From: Heliocidaris tuberculata
Taxonomy: Eukaryota > Echinodermata > Echinoidea > Camarodonta > Echinometridae
Direction: 5' to 3'
Length of the DNA stretch: 64,000 nucleotides
Assembly (NCBI GenBank): GCA_025618425.1
Contig: CM046836.1
Location: 11,462,061-11,526,060 of the forward strand
The position numbers and the translations under genes were made by a program. The stretch's first letter is position 1. Every line of letters begins with the position of its first letter. Positions 62,752 through 64,000 of this stretch are shown piece by piece. The notes beneath the pieces are model-generated. The model searched no databases. It saw nothing but the letters and a program-made list of their open reading frames with translations, and was not told where the DNA came from.

Positions 62752-64000
62752 CTGCAAGGAATATGCAATGCAAGATATTACAATCAAGAAAAATTAAACT
62801 CTGAACCTTTCAACTGTGTAGAATTTCCAAATAAATACCATGTCTGTTAGTAGTATTGAGTCCAATTCAATTTATGGTCATTCTGCACATAATTACGTCA
62901 GTGTCAGAAATTTTTTATCCCTTTTTACTTGATTAGACTCTCTACATCATATTTTACAACTACATATTTGGATATCTTTTAAAAATTAAAGAAACAAGAC
63001 ATTAAAATTCACTTCTACTTCTACTTCTACGTCGGTACTTGACAGGATCCATCAGTCAGGATGTAGCGTCAAGGAGGAAATCTTCGGCAAGGTGCATGCG
63101 TGCAGTGCAGTCAGTTGGTGCTTATATACATGTACAAACGTGCAAGTAAATGCACTAATGCCTGCATGAAGAAGAATTAGTCTAGACTATATATATGAAA
63201 TAAAATAACATCCTAACTACAATAATACAAATGAAATTACCTAATTTAATGCATGAGCTGAGTAAGAAGTGAAAAATTCAAGAAGAAATTTGAAGAGGAA
63301 ATTCAAGAAGAAATTTGAAGAGGAAACTCAACTCGAAGTCGAACTCGAATTCTATCCGACAATACATGTCCAACGCAATGCTTAACACTTCTATAAAAAT
63401 AAATGGACCAGCACCAGTATATTGGCACAACAGAAAAAAAAACAACTATGAAAGAGAAAAGTGATAAAGATCACAGCAGAGTATAATTGAAAAGGGGAAA
63501 AAATACAGGGTAATCCGCCCTGTCCATTTACAAACATATTTATGAATGCGTGGGACTGTACATAATAGAATAGGGATCGGGGCACAATCTTGTCTCATAT
63601 AATTGCTAATAATATATCAGTTATTACCTGACATGAATATCATCTTTATTTAAACGATCAAAAGTTTCATAATGCGTATCATATTTACCTTAAACCACTG
63701 CCTAATGACGATAAAAAAGAGGCTTTGTCTTCTTTTCTTTTGTTCCCGCGAGCATTTGCAAATTCGACTTATCTACGGTAGTTTTAAAAAAATAATTGGA
63801 AACGAAAATATCAGTCAAAATTTGATGATGCACTCATACTATTCCCTTCTTGATCCCCTGTCTTGTCAGTCCATGGGAAGGGGGGGGGGGGGGGGGAGGG
63901 GAGGAGAGGGGGAGGGAAGAGAGCCATTGCTTCCTCCCTGAAAGTAAGGAGAAATATAAAGAATGAAAATTAAAACTGCAAGGGATTTGGTTGTCTCTTG
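62752..64000 (-). other. 5' flank of PHF10: intron, non-coding first exon and promoter (not resolved)
   Basis: The coding exon starts after an acceptor, so a 5' UTR exon must lie here or farther right. Donor-like minus-strand motifs (TGTCAG|GTAATA near 63628 and TTAAG|GTAAAT near 63687) are candidates only. Also present are a 25-bp tandem pair (63276-63325), an ACTTCT run (63010-63030) and a G-rich tract (63877-63930). No TATA box or CpG-rich start could be assigned. Confidence 0.4.
63877..63930 (+). repeat. G-rich tract with poly(G) core
   Basis: About 18 consecutive G followed by aggggaggagaggggga. Its multiple G-runs could form a quadruplex upstream of PHF10; that is inference. Confidence 0.9.

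Noticed and set aside
62752..64000. Specific PHF10 promoter or 5' UTR exon
   Set aside because: Several donor-like motifs exist but none can be chosen without transcript data.

Overview
This is a eukaryotic, intron-rich, AT-rich window, most likely from an echinoderm (sea urchin-like) or a related invertebrate deuterostome. The evidence is two animal genes with clear vertebrate orthologues, kilobase-scale introns full of short inverted-repeat transposons, and no operon structure. The species cannot be fixed from sequence alone. Nothing bacterial or viral was seen.

Layout. (1) Positions 1-35344, plus strand: the 3' fourteen exons of a SEC14L1-type gene (PRELI/MSF1 domain, CRAL-TRIO lipid-binding domain, GOLD domain). 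The first coding exon lies left of the window. All splice phases join to one 731-residue open frame ending at a TGA. (2) Positions 30517-37188 and 37829-44508: the last eight exons and proximal 3' UTR occur twice in direct orientation at very high identity. A run of exactly 500 N (37189-37688) ends the first copy. This most probably reflects two haplotype contigs placed end to end, not a biological duplication. (3) About 44509-50280: probable distal 3' UTR and flank of SEC14L1, carrying several miniature transposons. (4) Positions 52366-62751, minus strand: the complete coding region of a PHF10/BAF45a-type gene in 12 exons and 1112 residues. It has a SAY domain and a tandem PHD pair, and would encode an accessory subunit of PBAF-type SWI/SNF remodelling complexes. 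It is more than twice the human length because of an acidic 478-residue first coding exon, a Gln/Pro linker and a Pro/Gln tail. (5) Positions 62752-64000: 5' flank of that gene, with the non-coding first exon and promoter not resolved. The two genes converge tail to tail and show no evident functional link.

The introns hold many recognisable non-autonomous elements. They include a pair of hAT-like MITEs with perfect 8-bp target-site duplications, TTAA-flanked families, two long foldbacks, a TA-flanked pogo/Tc1-like MITE, and families ending in GTTTCATAAA or GGGCC. Two larger inverted-terminal elements (2274 and 8707) share an unusual leader: a two-part hairpin with a GAA loop whose stem bases differ in a compensatory way, followed by a GGGnTCCGTA box and a TG-rich microsatellite. 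The palindrome TACATGTA and its ACATGT expansions are conspicuously abundant, and they differ in unit number between the two copies of the duplicated block.

No new multi-gene system is visible. The most worthwhile leads are the GAA-hairpin element family, the assembly duplication, decayed exon copies beside a PHF10 PHD exon and SEC14L1 exon 13, and the expanded disordered regions of PHF10. All calls rest on reading the sequence and on general knowledge of the families; no search was run.
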